Assembly: GCF_000971395.1 (NCBI RefSeq)
Contig: NZ_BBME01000023.1
Location: forward strand, 1 to 43,031
Direction of reading: 5' to 3'
Length of the DNA stretch: 43,031 nt
DNA from: Demequina iriomotensis
GTDB lineage: Bacteria; Actinomycetota; Actinomycetes; Actinomycetales; Demequinaceae
The stretch's first letter is position 1. The number at the start of each line of letters is the position of its first letter. A model generated the notes under the pieces. The model searched no databases. It had not been told where the DNA came from and saw nothing but the letters and a program-made list of their open reading frames with translations. Below, piece after piece: positions 33,327 to 42,308 of the stretch. A program made the position numbers and the translations under genes.

Positions 33327-33397
33327 GTCACGGATCTGGAGACGCTCGGTCCCGCCTCCCTGCGGGGAGCCGACCCGGGAGGCCTCAGATCCGTGAC
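33327..33397. repeat. 71-bp element bounded by 12-bp inverted repeats
   Basis: GTCACGGATCTG (33327-33338) and CAGATCCGTGAC (33386-33397) are perfect inverted repeats. Inside, GCCTCCC (33354-33360) pairs with GGGAGGC (33377-33383). It lies between convergent pepN and malQ. It may be a structured terminator or a tiny MITE-like remnant; no target-site duplication is visible. Confidence 0.65.
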
Positions 33398-33439
33398 GTG
33401 GGGCATGGGCACGCGTGACTCGGCAGGCGCGCCGCGATG

Positions 33440-33456
33440 CGGGGCCGCCCGCCCCG
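33440..33456 (-). terminator. Possible malQ terminator
   Basis: CGGGGC (33440-33445) and GCCCCG (33451-33456) form a 6-bp GC hairpin 4 nt past the malQ stop. It is short and has no T tract. Confidence 0.35.
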
Positions 33457-33460
33457 GCCG

Positions 33461-35605
33461 TCAGCCCCGCGCGGACTTGACGGCGCGGAACAGGCGCCGC
33501 ACGCGCGGGTGCTCGAACAGGTCGTCCAGCAGCACCGGCACGCCGTTGCCGTCGGTGATGGGCATGCACCAGTTCGGGTACTCGGTGTCCGTGCCCGGCA
33601 TGTTCTGCGCGCGCCGCTCGCCCACCGCATCGGTCAGGGCGACGCCGGTGAGGAGCGCGGGGCTCGACAGCACCCACCGGTGCAGCCCCGCGATGAGGTC
33701 CTCCTCGTTGTAGTCCGCGAGGATCCAGCGGCGCTCGAGCATGACGTCGATGAAGGCCTGACGCTCGCGCGCGGCCTCGGCCTGGGCATCCTCGACGGAG
33801 CCCTCGCCCAGCATCCCGAGCTCGGCGCGCAGGCGGACGTGCTCGCCCTCGAGGTAGGCGCCCGTCGGCGGCAGGTCATGCGTGGTCACCGCCGCGAGCG
33901 TGTCGGCGCGGTAGTCCTCGGGCAGGCGCGGCGTGCCGTCGTCGTGGCGCTCGAACCAGGTGATGGACGTCCCGAGGATGCCGCGGCCGTGCAGGTAATC
34001 GCGCACCCACGGCTCGACGGTGCCGAGGTCCTCGCCGATGACGATGGCCCCGGCGCGCTCGGCCTCGAGAGCGATGATGCCGACGAGCGCCTCGTGGTCG
34101 ACGTAGACGTAGACGCCGTCGACGGGCGTGTGGCCCTCCGGCACCCACCATTGGCGGAACATCCCGAGCACGTGATCGATGCGCAGCGCACCCGCGTTGC
34201 GCACCGCGGCACGCACCATGTCGCGGAACGGCAGGTAGGCGGCGGCCTCGAGCGCGCGCGGCTGCCACGGCGGGATCGACCAGCTCTGGCCCAGCGCGTT
34301 GTAGAAGTCCGGCGGCGCGCCCATGCTCATGCCCTGGGCGAGCACGCGCTGATAGGACCACGCATCGGCGCCCTCGGGGTGGACGCCCACGGCGAGGTCG
34401 ATCATGACGCCGATGCTCATCCCGGCGCGCTCGGCCGTCGCCTGCGCGCTCGCGAGCTGCTCCTCGCAGATCCACTGCAGCCACGCGTGATAGAGCACGC
34501 GGTCCGCGTGCTCGTCGCGCCACGCGGCCACCGCGGAGCCCGTCGAGGACTCGAGCTCGGCCGGCCACGGCAGGCCCTTGTGCGCCTCGGCGATCGCGCA
34601 CCATGTCGCGAAGTCCTCGAGCGCGGCGCCCTCGCGGATGCAGAACTGCTCGAAGAGCGCCTCGCGCCCGGCCGAGCGCGGCGCGCGGAACACCTCCTCC
34701 AGCGCGGCCGACTTGAGGCGCCAGATGGCGTTGCGGTCGAGCTGGTCGTCGGTGTCGTTGGTGCGCTGGGGGCGCTCCGCCTCCCACGCCAGCAGCGCGC
34801 GCTGCTGCGACGGCAGGTAGGCGACCTCGGCGATGTCCTCGACCCGGATGTACAGGGGCGACATGTAGCGCTTGGAGGTCGGCAGGTACGGCGAGTTGGT
34901 GATCGGCGGTACCGGCTCGGTCGCGTGCAGGGGGTTGATGAGCACGAAGTCGGCGTCGCCACGGGCCTTGCCCAGCGCGCACAGGTCGGCGAGGTCGGCG
35001 AGGTCGCCGATGCCCCACGACCGCGACGAGCGCAGCGAGTACAGCTGCACCGTGAGCCCCCAGGGACGATGCTCGCGAACCTCGGCCGGCACGGTCACCT
35101 CGCGCGGGGTCACCACCACGTAGCCGCGACCCTTGCGACCCGTGGTCACGGCCTCGACCAGGTGCCAGCCGAGCGGAAGGTCGCCCGGCACCTCGAAGGT
35201 CGCGCGGCCCATCGTCTGCGCGCCCACGTCCCGCGGCGGCACCCAGCGGTCGAGCTGGGCGAGCTCGCGCTCCTCGCCCGACTCGAGCCGGAGCGTCAGC
35301 GCGGCGGGCTCGCCGTCGACCACGTGGACGGGGATGTCGCGCGGCTCGCCCGCGACGACCACCGTCACCGGCGGCACCAGGCGCAGCCACTCCTGGTCCT
35401 CGAGCGCCGCGAGGGAACGCTCGCACGCACGGTCGGACGAGGCGTCGAGGCCCATCGCCGTGAGGGCGGCACGGATCGCCGCGGCGGAGCACTGGACCTG
35501 GGTTCCGTCGATGGCGTAGTACTCCACCGAGACCTGGCACGCGCGCGCGAGCGCGACGAGTGCCTCCGATGGAGCCTCGCGCTCGACCTCGGGCGCATCG
35601 ATCAC
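33461..35605 (-). CDS. malQ: 4-alpha-glucanotransferase (amylomaltase)
   Basis: 714 residues, GH77, the long actinobacterial form with an extra N-terminal beta-sandwich of about 165 residues ([20 protein letters not shown] ... [21 protein letters not shown]). It transfers maltodextrin segments between glucans in the cytoplasm. The catalytic residues are present: Asp477 (LRIDHVLG), Glu525 (IGEDLGTV) and Asp577 (TTHDLPPTG). [26 protein letters not shown] is the family opening. It starts at GTG; CAGGAT (35612-35617, minus) ends 6 nt upstream, so it is leaderless. It may act with the GH13 glucosidase at 16264-17964, although the two are not adjacent. Confidence 0.95.
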   Translation of the reverse strand: MIDAPEVEREAPSEALVALARACQVSVEYYAIDGTQVQCSAAAIRAALTAMGLDASSDRACERSLAALEDQEWLRLVPPVTVVVAGEPRDIPVHVVDGEPAALTLRLESGEERELAQLDRWVPPRDVGAQTMGRATFEVPGDLPLGWHLVEAVTTGRKGRGYVVVTPREVTVPAEVREHRPWGLTVQLYSLRSSRSWGIGDLADLADLCALGKARGDADFVLINPLHATEPVPPITNSPYLPTSKRYMSPLYIRVEDIAEVAYLPSQQRALLAWEAERPQRTNDTDDQLDRNAIWRLKSAALEEVFRAPRSAGREALFEQFCIREGAALEDFATWCAIAEAHKGLPWPAELESSTGSAVAAWRDEHADRVLYHAWLQWICEEQLASAQATAERAGMSIGVMIDLAVGVHPEGADAWSYQRVLAQGMSMGAPPDFYNALGQSWSIPPWQPRALEAAAYLPFRDMVRAAVRNAGALRIDHVLGMFRQWWVPEGHTPVDGVYVYVDHEALVGIIALEAERAGAIVIGEDLGTVEPWVRDYLHGRGILGTSITWFERHDDGTPRLPEDYRADTLAAVTTHDLPPTGAYLEGEHVRLRAELGMLGEGSVEDAQAEAARERQAFIDVMLERRWILADYNEEDLIAGLHRWVLSSPALLTGVALTDAVGERRAQNMPGTDTEYPNWCMPITDGNGVPVLLDDLFEHPRVRRLFRAVKSARG

Positions 35606-35669
35606 ACTGCAATCCTGCCAGATGCGAGGGTCGATAGGTCGAGCGCCGCGCGCTGGTTACATTGGTCCA

Positions 35670-36755
35670 ATGCTGCGTCTCACGCCCGAGCCCTCACCCT
35701 CAGCCACCCTCGAGGGACCTGCCAGCGATGTGCAGAACCTGTGGGAGGACCTCACAAGCGACACGAGCGGCCAGTTCCTGGGCCTCGGGCTGGCGCTCCT
35801 CCTGCTGATCGCGGCATGGTTCATCGGCCGCGCGATCATCCGCGGCATCGTCATGGGAGTCGAGAAGGGCACCCCGCTGGATGGCCGCGCACGGCGCGCG
35901 CTGCGCAAGGCGAAGATCCCGGTCGCGGACCCGCCGACCATGGAGCTCCGCCTCGAGGCGGAGCGCCGCCGCCAGCGCGCGCAGACGCTGGGCCGCGTGC
36001 TCAACTCGACGCTCGCGGTCGTGCTCGTCACCATCGGGATCACCACCCTGCTGTCGATGATCGGGGTGCCCGTGGGCCCGCTCATGGCGTCCGCCGGAGT
36101 GGTGGGCGTCGCGCTCGGTTTCGGCGCGCAGTCCCTGGTCAAGGACGTGCTCAGCGGCGTCTTCATGCTGCTCGAGGACCAGTACGGCGTGGGCGACGTG
36201 GTCAACCTCGGCGAGGCGACGGGATCGGTCGAGGAGGTGGGCCTGCGGTGCACGCGGCTGCGCTCTCTCGACGGGACCGTCTGGTACGTCCCCAACGGCG
36301 AGATCACGCGCGTGGGCAACATGACGCGCATGTGGTCGCGCGCGCTCATCGAGGTGCGCTTCGCGTACGACACCGACATCGAGGCCGCGCGCCAGGCGAT
36401 GATCGACGCGGTGCAGGCCGCGCGCGCGGGGCATCGGAAGGTCGCCTCGGCGATCCTGGGCGAGGCCGAGGTTGCCGGCATCGAGTCGCTCGAGTACAAC
36501 GCGGTCATGCTGCGGCTCCTGGTGCAGGTCAACCCGTCGACCCAGTGGGACGTGCAGCGCGAGGTCCGCCACGAGATGCGCCGGATCTTCGCCGAACGCG
36601 GCATCGAGCTCGCGGTCCCGGGCGACGCGATGGTGGTGGACACTGGACGTCAGCATCGCGCGCTGCACGACTCGGCGCGCCCCGACGGCGACGAGCAGCC
36701 CACCGACGAGGACGGCCGGCCGCTCCCGCCCGCGAACGATGGAGACGACGAGTGA
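35670..36755 (+). CDS. MscS-type mechanosensitive channel
   Basis: 361 residues. A first membrane segment ([22 protein letters not shown]) is followed by a charged linker, a second segment ([18 protein letters not shown]) and the pore helix region [43 protein letters not shown], the MscS signature. The cytoplasmic beta domain ([28 protein letters not shown]) and C-terminal alpha/beta domain follow. It would release solutes on hypo-osmotic shock. It is leaderless (TACATT ends 6 nt before the ATG). Its TGA overlaps the globin GTG start (GTGA), coupling the two. It is divergent from malQ. Confidence 0.94.
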   Translation: MLRLTPEPSPSATLEGPASDVQNLWEDLTSDTSGQFLGLGLALLLLIAAWFIGRAIIRGIVMGVEKGTPLDGRARRALRKAKIPVADPPTMELRLEAERRRQRAQTLGRVLNSTLAVVLVTIGITTLLSMIGVPVGPLMASAGVVGVALGFGAQSLVKDVLSGVFMLLEDQYGVGDVVNLGEATGSVEEVGLRCTRLRSLDGTVWYVPNGEITRVGNMTRMWSRALIEVRFAYDTDIEAARQAMIDAVQAARAGHRKVASAILGEAEVAGIESLEYNAVMLRLLVQVNPSTQWDVQREVRHEMRRIFAERGIELAVPGDAMVVDTGRQHRALHDSARPDGDEQPTDEDGRPLPPANDGDDE

Positions 36756-37204
36756 CAGCCTCGACCCCGCCCGCCCCCGGGATGTCCGTGGGCGCCGGGC
36801 CCGCGCAGGACCAGGGCCAGTCCTTCTTCGACGCGGTCGGCGGCCATGCGACGTTCGAGGCGATCGTGCGCGCCTTCTACGACGGCGTCGAGGCGGATTC
36901 GGTCCTCGCGCCGATGTACCCGGCCGACGACATGGAGGGGGCGGTCCAGCGCCTCACCATGTTCCTCGAGCAGTACTGGGGCGGCCCGACCACCTACTCC
37001 GAGCAGCGCGGGCACCCGCGCCTACGGATGCGGCATCAGCCGTTCAGGGTCAACCCCGACGCGCGCGACCGCTGGATCTCTCACATGCGCGAGGCCGTCG
37101 CACGGCAGGACCTCGCGCCGCTGCACGCCGTCACCCTCATGGACTACCTCGAGCGCGCGGCTCACTCGATGGTCAACACGTTCGAGCCGACCGAGGAGGC
37201 CTGA
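36752..37204 (+). CDS. glbO: Group II truncated hemoglobin
   Basis: 150 residues of the trHbO type. The proximal histidine is His95 in RMRHQPFRV, with Trp in DRWISHM (G8) and a tyrosine-rich [19 protein letters not shown] plus [25 protein letters not shown] core. A 30-residue extension rich in Pro/Gly/Gln precedes the globin fold. It binds oxygen and may detoxify reactive oxygen or nitrogen species. The GTG at 36752 overlaps the channel stop codon and has GGAG 7 nt upstream; the ATG at 36782 is an alternative start. The stop overlaps tesB (TGATG), so the three genes form one translationally coupled operon. Confidence 0.94.
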   Translation: MTASTPPAPGMSVGAGPAQDQGQSFFDAVGGHATFEAIVRAFYDGVEADSVLAPMYPADDMEGAVQRLTMFLEQYWGGPTTYSEQRGHPRLRMRHQPFRVNPDARDRWISHMREAVARQDLAPLHAVTLMDYLERAAHSMVNTFEPTEEA

Positions 37205-38076
37205 TGTCCGTCATCGAGGATGCGTGGGCGGAGTCCGCGGTCGCCGCGGGGCTCGCCGCGCTCACGCTGCGCCGGCAGGGCGACACCAGCTTCGAGGGCG
37301 ACTCGATGCCGATGCCGGGCGGACGCGTCTTCGGCGGTCAGGTGCTCGCGCAGGCGCTGCTCGCGGCGGGCGCGACCGTACCGGAGGACCGCTTCGCGCA
37401 CTCGCTCCACGGCTACTTCCTGCGCGCGGGCGACGCCTCGAAGCCGATCCAGTTCGAGGTCGAGGTGCTCCGCGACGGCCGGTCGTTCTCCGCACGCCGC
37501 ACCCATGCCCTGCAGGACGGCAGGCCCATCCTGTCGATGATCGCGTCCTTCCAGATCGAGCAGGAGGGGCCCGAGCACGCCGTGCGCATGCCCGAGGTGC
37601 CGGGCCCGGAGACGGTCCGGTCCGGCATCGAGGTGCTCGCGCCGTTCCAGGGCCACCCCTCCGCCGACTTCTGGCTCACGGAGGCGCCGTTCGACGTCCG
37701 CCACGTCGAGGGGTCGCTGTTCCTCGGCCCGGACAAGCGCCCCAAGGCGCATCAGGCCGCGTGGATGCGCCTGCGCCAGCCGATCGAGGGCGCCGATCTG
37801 CTGCACCGCGCCTTCCTCGCCTTCGGCTCCGACCAGGTGATGCTCGAGCCGCTGCTGCGCCGTCACGGCGCCTCATGGGTGACGCCGGACATCTCCTTCG
37901 CGAGCCTCGACCACGCCATGTGGTGGCACCGCCCGGCGCGCGCCGACGAGTGGCTGCTCTTCGTCCAGGACTCCCCGACCGCCCAGGGCGGACGCGGCCT
38001 CACCGGCACGTGGATCTTCTCCGAGGACGGGCGCCTCGTCGCGTCCGCGGCACAGGAGGGCATGATCCGGCTCTGA
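37204..38076 (+). CDS. tesB: Acyl-CoA thioesterase II
   Basis: 290 residues with a double hot-dog fold. It hydrolyses acyl-CoAs to free fatty acid and CoA. The first domain has FGGQVLAQALLAA and SLHGYFLRAGD. The second has SFASLDHAMWWHRP with catalytic Asp236, DSPTAQGGRGLTGTWIFSEDGRLVASAAQEGMIRL with the Thr/Ser region, and catalytic Gln284. This is the complete Asp/Ser-Thr/Gln set of TesB. Its ATG overlaps the glbO stop. OsmC-like follows after 30 bp with its own -10. Confidence 0.96.
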   Translation: MSVIEDAWAESAVAAGLAALTLRRQGDTSFEGDSMPMPGGRVFGGQVLAQALLAAGATVPEDRFAHSLHGYFLRAGDASKPIQFEVEVLRDGRSFSARRTHALQDGRPILSMIASFQIEQEGPEHAVRMPEVPGPETVRSGIEVLAPFQGHPSADFWLTEAPFDVRHVEGSLFLGPDKRPKAHQAAWMRLRQPIEGADLLHRAFLAFGSDQVMLEPLLRRHGASWVTPDISFASLDHAMWWHRPARADEWLLFVQDSPTAQGGRGLTGTWIFSEDGRLVASAAQEGMIRL

Positions 38077-38106
38077 CGCGCGACCACGTGGATCTACGGT
38101 GAGCGC

Positions 38107-38565
38107 ATGAGCGCACACACCTACACGAGCACCACCACGTGGTCGGGCCGGACCTCGACGTACGAGGGCTACGACCGCGCGCACGAGGTCACCCTCGCCG
38201 GCGGCACGCTCCGCATGTCCGCCGACGCGGCGTTCCGCGGCGACGCGTCGCTGCCCAACCCGGAGCAGCTCGTGGTCGCCGCCGCGAGCTCGTGCCAGCT
38301 GCTCTCGTTCCTCGCGGTGGCGGCACGCGCCGGGGTGGAGGTCACCCGCTACGACGATGAGGCGGAGGGTGTCATGCCGCGCACCGTGAGGCTCGGCGAG
38401 ACCGGGCTGCGCCTCACGCGCATCGTCCTGCGTCCGCGCATCGTCGCGCGCGGGGCGTCCGCCGCGCGCATCGCGGAGCTGGTGGAGCAGGCGCACCACG
38501 AGTGCTACATCGCGAACAGCCTCCTCGCGGACGTGGTCGTCGAGCCCAGCATCGAGCTCGCGTGA
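38107..38565 (+). CDS. OsmC/Ohr-family peroxiredoxin-like protein
   Basis: 152 residues. The two redox cysteines of the OsmC family are Cys63 (AAASSCQLLSFL) and Cys133 (HHECYIANSL). The N-terminal strands TYTSTTTWSGRTSTYEGYDRAHEVTLAGG and the PEQLVVAA helix are typical. It would reduce organic hydroperoxides by a thiol cycle. TACGGT (38095-38100) ends 6 nt before the ATG, so the mRNA is leaderless even though the gene follows tesB closely. Confidence 0.93.
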   Translation: MSAHTYTSTTTWSGRTSTYEGYDRAHEVTLAGGTLRMSADAAFRGDASLPNPEQLVVAAASSCQLLSFLAVAARAGVEVTRYDDEAEGVMPRTVRLGETGLRLTRIVLRPRIVARGASAARIAELVEQAHHECYIANSLLADVVVEPSIELA

Positions 38566-38581
38566 GGGACGGGATCGCGAC

Positions 38582-38627
38582 GTCGGGCCTCGACGGCCGG
38601 CATCCGCCTCGGCCCGGCCTCCCCGAC
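38582..38627 (+). terminator. Possible terminator after the OsmC-like gene
   Basis: GTCGGG (38582-38587) pairs with CCCGAC (38622-38627), with GGCC-type pairings inside. The stem is imperfect. Confidence 0.4.
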
Positions 38628-38959
38628 TAGGGCATGTGCCAAGGACGATGCCGGGGCGGGGCGCCGTTCTTTGCACGTGAGCAATTGTTTCATTTGCATA
38701 ACGAAGCCCGTCTCAGGTGGACAGGACACAGGTCCCGGTTGTTACGGTCGCAGGGCCGCATCGCCTGGCAAGAAACCGTCAAGCGAGCGCCAATGACCAG
38801 CCAAAGGCCTCCTGACGCGCCCCGTCCCCGGTAGACGCGTCGGAGTGTTAGTAGCGACGCGTCAGCGTTGCCCGGCGGGCCCGTGATTGCCGTCCGACGG
38901 CTGCGAGTCCCCTCGCTAGCCGAGGCCCTTGCGCACCTCTCGAGGAGCTGAAGGACCAC
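38628..38959 (+). promoter_or_regulatory. Long 5' region of proVWX
   Basis: About 330 bp without a clear gene, unusually AT-rich at 38670-38710. A TTGCAC box at 38671-38676 with a weak -10 (TTGCAT, 38694-38699) could be the promoter. Downstream are ACGGT/ACCGT and CAGG/CCTG pairings around 38740-38780, a hairpin of two GACGCGTC copies (38834-38863) and GCCGTCCGACGGC (38889-38901). GAAGGA precedes proV. It looks like a structured mRNA leader; I could not match it to the c-di-AMP (ydaO) or other riboswitch patterns I know. Confidence 0.5.
38793..38834 (+). CDS. Possible proline-rich leader mini-frame
   Basis: A 13-codon frame (MTSQRPPDAPRPR) with four prolines, two of them the uncommon CCT codon. 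Its TAG (38832-38834) touches the 8-bp hairpin at 38834-38863. There is no convincing Shine-Dalgarno and no -10 at leaderless distance. In GC-rich DNA, Pro and Arg runs arise easily, so this is weak. Confidence 0.2.
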   Translation: MTSQRPPDAPRPR

Positions 38960-40258
38960 ATGAACGACGACACGATCGCCCTGCGCGCCGAAGGCCTGTA
39001 CAAGGTCTTCGGGCGCCACGCCGACGAGGCGGTGATCGCGCTGCACCGGGGCACGCCGCGCGACGAGCTCGGCGCCGCGACCACCGCCGCCGTCATCGAC
39101 GCCTCGTTCGAGGTGCGCCACGGCGAGATCTTCGTGGTGATGGGGCTGTCCGGCTCCGGCAAGTCCACGCTCATCCGCATGCTCAACGGGCTGCACGGCG
39201 CGACGGCGGGCACCGTCGAGGTCGGCGGCGAACGGCTCACCGACATCTCCCCCAAGCGTCTGCGCGAGATCCGCCGGAGGCGCATCTCCATGGTCTTCCA
39301 GCACTTCGCGCTGCTGCCCCACCGGACCGTCATCGACAACGTCGCGTACGGCCTCGAGATCCAGGGCGTCGAGCGCGACGAGCGCATCGCCCGGGCTCGC
39401 CGGGTCACCGAGATCGTCGGCCTCCAGGGCTGGGAGGAGAAGCACCCGTCCGAGCTCTCCGGCGGCATGCAGCAGCGCGTGGGCCTGGCCCGCGCCCTCG
39501 CGGCTGACACCGACGTGCTGCTCATGGACGAGGCCTTCTCCGCGCTCGACCCGCTCATCCGCCGCGAGATGCAGGACCAGCTGCTCGAGCTCCAGGCGGA
39601 GCTGGGCAAGACCATCATCTTCATCACGCACGATCTCAACGAGGCGATGTACATCGGCGACCGCATCGCGGTCATGCGCGACGGCCGCATCGTCCAGATC
39701 GGCTCGCCCGAGGACATCCTCACCAATCCCGCGAACGACTACGTCGAGCAGTTCGTCCAGGACGTCGACCGCACCAAGGTGCTCACTGCGGAGTCGGTGA
39801 TGCGCAAGCCGCGCGCCGTGGTCCATGTGGGCGCCGGCCCCCGCGCCGCGCTCACCCTCATGCGCGACGAGCAGGTCGCCGGGGCGTACGTGGTAAGCAA
39901 GGACCGCAGCATCGTCGGCTGGGTGCGGGATCGCGACGTCTTCGACCTCGTGCGCCGCGGCGTCAAGGACCTCTCCTCGGTGATCCAGTCCGATCACGGC
40001 GCCGTCGCGACGGACACCGCGCTCGCGGACCTGTTCATCCCCTCGCTCGAGGCCGCGCTGCCGCTCGGCGTGCTCGACTCGCGCGACCGGCTCGTCGGCG
40101 TCATCCCCCGCGTCACGCTGCTCGCCGCGCTCGGCGGCGAACCGGAGGCGGCCGTGCAGGCCGCGCCCCGTCCCGACCCGATGCCGACCGCCGAGGTCGA
40201 TCAGGTCCTGGAGGCCGCGGTCGGAGCCGGTGCCGCCGAGCCGAAGGAGGCCCTCTGA
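38960..40258 (+). CDS. proV: Glycine betaine/proline ABC transporter, ATPase with CBS domains
   Basis: 432 residues, the ProV/OpuAA layout. The ATPase domain carries Walker A GLSGSGKST, Q-loop MVFQHFALLPHRTV, signature LSGGMQQR, Walker B VLLMDEAFSALDPLIRREMQ and the switch His in FITHDLNEA. The long insert near residue 30 (HADEAVIALHRGTPRDEL) is typical of ProV. A C-terminal CBS pair (residues about 275-400) senses ionic strength or nucleotides in homologues. GAAGGA precedes the ATG, and the stop overlaps proW (TGATG). It energises compatible-solute uptake, with MscS upstream providing the opposite, release function. Confidence 0.95.
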   Translation: MNDDTIALRAEGLYKVFGRHADEAVIALHRGTPRDELGAATTAAVIDASFEVRHGEIFVVMGLSGSGKSTLIRMLNGLHGATAGTVEVGGERLTDISPKRLREIRRRRISMVFQHFALLPHRTVIDNVAYGLEIQGVERDERIARARRVTEIVGLQGWEEKHPSELSGGMQQRVGLARALAADTDVLLMDEAFSALDPLIRREMQDQLLELQAELGKTIIFITHDLNEAMYIGDRIAVMRDGRIVQIGSPEDILTNPANDYVEQFVQDVDRTKVLTAESVMRKPRAVVHVGAGPRAALTLMRDEQVAGAYVVSKDRSIVGWVRDRDVFDLVRRGVKDLSSVIQSDHGAVATDTALADLFIPSLEAALPLGVLDSRDRLVGVIPRVTLLAALGGEPEAAVQAAPRPDPMPTAEVDQVLEAAVGAGAAEPKEAL

Positions 40259-41205
40259 TGGACATCCGTATCCCCGTCGGCACGTGGATCGCCGACTTCT
40301 TCGACTGGGTCGAGGTGGCCTTCGGCTGGTTCTTCGAGCCGCTGCGCTCGCTGTTCCTGGGACTTTACGATGCGGTGGCCTGGGTGTTCGGCACGCCGCC
40401 TGCGCTCGTGGTGATCGCGCTCGTCGCCGTCGGTGCGCTCCTCGCCCGCGGCTGGAGGTTCGCGATCGGGTCCGCGCTCGGGCTGCTCTTCATCGTCGGC
40501 GTCGACCAGTGGGACAACGCCGTCGCGTCGCTCTCGCTGGTGCTGGTCGCCGCGTTCCTCGCGATCGCCGCCGCGGTGCCGCTCGGCATCTGGGCGGCGC
40601 GCAACGACAGGGTGTCCAAGACGCTCAAGCCCATCCTGGACTTCCTGCAGACGCTGCCGGCCTTCGTCTATCTGCCGCCCGCGCTCGCGCTGCTGCGCAT
40701 CGGCGTGGCCCCCGCGGTGATCGCGACCTTCATCTTCGCGATCGCCCCTGGCGTGCGCCTCACCGAGCTCGGCATCCGCGGCGTCGACAAGGAGGTGGTC
40801 GAGGCCGGCCAGGCCTTCGGCGCCCACCCGCGCCGCATCCTGCGTCAGATCCAGCTGCCCCTCGCGATGCCGTCGATCATGGCGGGCGTCAACCAGGTCA
40901 TCATGCTGTCCCTGTCGATGGTGGTCATCGCGGCCATGGTCGGCGCGCCCGGCCTCGGGCAGGACGTGGTGCAGTCGATCTCCGCGCTCAACGTCGGGCT
41001 CGGCTTCGAGGCCGGCCTGTCCGTGGTGGTCCTCGCGATCCTGCTGGACCGCTTCACCGCCTCGTTCGGCAAGGGCATGGGCCTGTACTCGACGTGGCGC
41101 AGGCGCCGCCTCGCACAGCGGGAGGCCGACGAGCAGGCACGCTTCGACGCCGAGATCCTCGAGGTCGGCGGGCCGCGCCGCTCCCCCGGCGGCCTCGGCG
41201 GCTGA
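40258..41205 (+). CDS. proW: Glycine betaine/proline ABC transporter, permease
   Basis: 315 residues. After an N-terminal amphipathic stretch (VGTWIADFFDWVEVAFGWFFEPL), about seven membrane segments follow, starting ALVVIALVAVGALLARGWRFAIGSALGLLFIVG. The permease signature is ELGIRGVDKEVVEAGQAFGAHPRRILRQIQLPLAMPSIMAGVNQ, with VIAAMVGAPGLGQDVVQSISALNVGLGFEAGLSVV after it, as in ProW/OpuAB. Its ATG overlaps the proV stop. The gap of 142 bp to proX holds a small hairpin. Confidence 0.95.
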   Translation: MDIRIPVGTWIADFFDWVEVAFGWFFEPLRSLFLGLYDAVAWVFGTPPALVVIALVAVGALLARGWRFAIGSALGLLFIVGVDQWDNAVASLSLVLVAAFLAIAAAVPLGIWAARNDRVSKTLKPILDFLQTLPAFVYLPPALALLRIGVAPAVIATFIFAIAPGVRLTELGIRGVDKEVVEAGQAFGAHPRRILRQIQLPLAMPSIMAGVNQVIMLSLSMVVIAAMVGAPGLGQDVVQSISALNVGLGFEAGLSVVVLAILLDRFTASFGKGMGLYSTWRRRRLAQREADEQARFDAEILEVGGPRRSPGGLGG

Positions 41206-41216
41206 CCCGACCACCG

Positions 41217-41236
41217 CATCGTCCGCCCGGACGATG
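41217..41236 (+). promoter_or_regulatory. Intercistronic hairpin proW-proX
   Basis: CATCGTCCG and CGGACGATG form a 9-bp stem with a 2-nt loop, made of the GACGATG word. Such a stem between permease and binding-protein genes could stabilise or partly end the mRNA, allowing more binding protein than permease. Confidence 0.5.
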
Positions 41237-41347
41237 GCACAGACCTCGCGGCTTCTGAGGGAGCCGCGCGCACCCCGCCTCGACCGATGGGCGGCCGGTG
41301 CTCACCGCGAGCGGAGACGCCGCCCGCGGGGGAAAGGAACCATCATC

Positions 41348-42250
41348 ATGAAGCTTCGCGCCTTCGCGCCCGTCGCCATGGCCGCCGCCGGCGGGCTCGT
41401 CCTCGCCGGCTGCTCGTCCTCGGACGCCGACGAGACCACCGACGCCGCCGCGTCCGGTGACGCCGCCGGCGGCGACCTCACCCTCGCCGTGTTCAACGGC
41501 TGGGACGAGTCGCTCGCGACCTCGCTGCTGTGGGAGAACATCCTCGAGTCGAAGGGCTACACCGTCGAGCTCGAGTACGCCGACCCGGCCGTCGTCTTCC
41601 AGGGCGTCGCGGACGGCGACTACGACGTCGTGACCGACGTGTGGCTGCCGCTCACGCACGCCTCGTACCTCGAGGAGTTCGGCGACGACATGGAGGAGCT
41701 CGGCGCCTGGTTCGACTCCGCCGCCCTCACCGTCGCGGTCAACGCCGACGCCCCGATCGACTCGCTCGCGGACCTCGCGGAGCACGCCGACGAGTTCGAC
41801 GGCCGCATCGTCGGCATCGAGCCCGGCGCGGGCCTCACCGCGACCGTCCAGGACGCGGTCATCCCGACCTACGGCCTCGAGGGACTCGAGTTCATCACCT
41901 CGTCGACCCCGGCGATGCTCTCGGAGCTCGACACCGCGACGTCGAACGGCGAGAACATCGTCGTCACGCTGTGGGAGCCCCACTGGGCCTACGGGGCGTA
42001 CGACCTCAAGAACCTCGAGGACCCCGAGGGCACGCTCGGCGAGGCCGAGAACATCGTGACCTACGGCCGCACGGGCCTGGGTGAGGAGTTCCCCGAGGTC
42101 GCTTCGTGGCTCGGTGGCTTCTCGATGGACGCCGACCACCTCTACGACCTCGAGAACGCGCTCAACGGTGCGGACGCCGCCGACCAGGCCGACATCGTGG
42201 CCGAGTGGGTCGCCGCCAACCAGGAGTGGGTGGACTCGCTCACCGCGTAG
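41348..42250 (+). CDS. proX: Glycine betaine/proline-binding lipoprotein
   Basis: 300 residues of the OpuAC/ProX family. The signal peptide ends in lipobox LAGC (Cys21), then an Asp/Ala linker. The ligand-binding domain begins LAVFNGWDESLATSLLWENILESKGYTVELEYADPAVVFQGVADGDYDVVTDVWLPLTHASY, containing aromatic residues of the betaine cage, with LWEPHWAYGAYDLKNLEDP and FSMDADHLYDLENAL later. GGAAAGGA precedes the ATG. A strong terminator follows. Confidence 0.95.
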   Translation: MKLRAFAPVAMAAAGGLVLAGCSSSDADETTDAAASGDAAGGDLTLAVFNGWDESLATSLLWENILESKGYTVELEYADPAVVFQGVADGDYDVVTDVWLPLTHASYLEEFGDDMEELGAWFDSAALTVAVNADAPIDSLADLAEHADEFDGRIVGIEPGAGLTATVQDAVIPTYGLEGLEFITSSTPAMLSELDTATSNGENIVVTLWEPHWAYGAYDLKNLEDPEGTLGEAENIVTYGRTGLGEEFPEVASWLGGFSMDADHLYDLENALNGADAADQADIVAEWVAANQEWVDSLTA

Positions 42251-42264
42251 TCACCGCTCCCCAC

Positions 42265-42296
42265 GCGCCGGTCGCTCCTTCGGGAGCGGCCGGCGC
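42265..42296 (+). terminator. Terminator of proVWX
   Basis: A 14-bp stem with one G-U pair and a TTCG tetraloop (42265-42278 with 42283-42296), 14 nt past proX. Confidence 0.85.
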
Positions 42297-42308
42297 TTCC
42301 GCGTCTCC

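Noticed and set aside
33327..33397. Insertion sequence
   Set aside because: The interval is only 71 bp with no transposase frame and no visible target-site duplication; at most it is a MITE-like remnant.
38634..38834. A 66-codon protein upstream of proV
   Set aside because: Codon use (TTG, TTA, CGA, AGG) is unlike the neighbouring genes, there is no ribosome-binding site and no domain, and it overlaps apparent regulatory structure.
38628..38959. c-di-AMP (ydaO) riboswitch upstream of proV
   Set aside because: Some osmolyte transporters use it, but the conserved ydaO core segments could not be found here.
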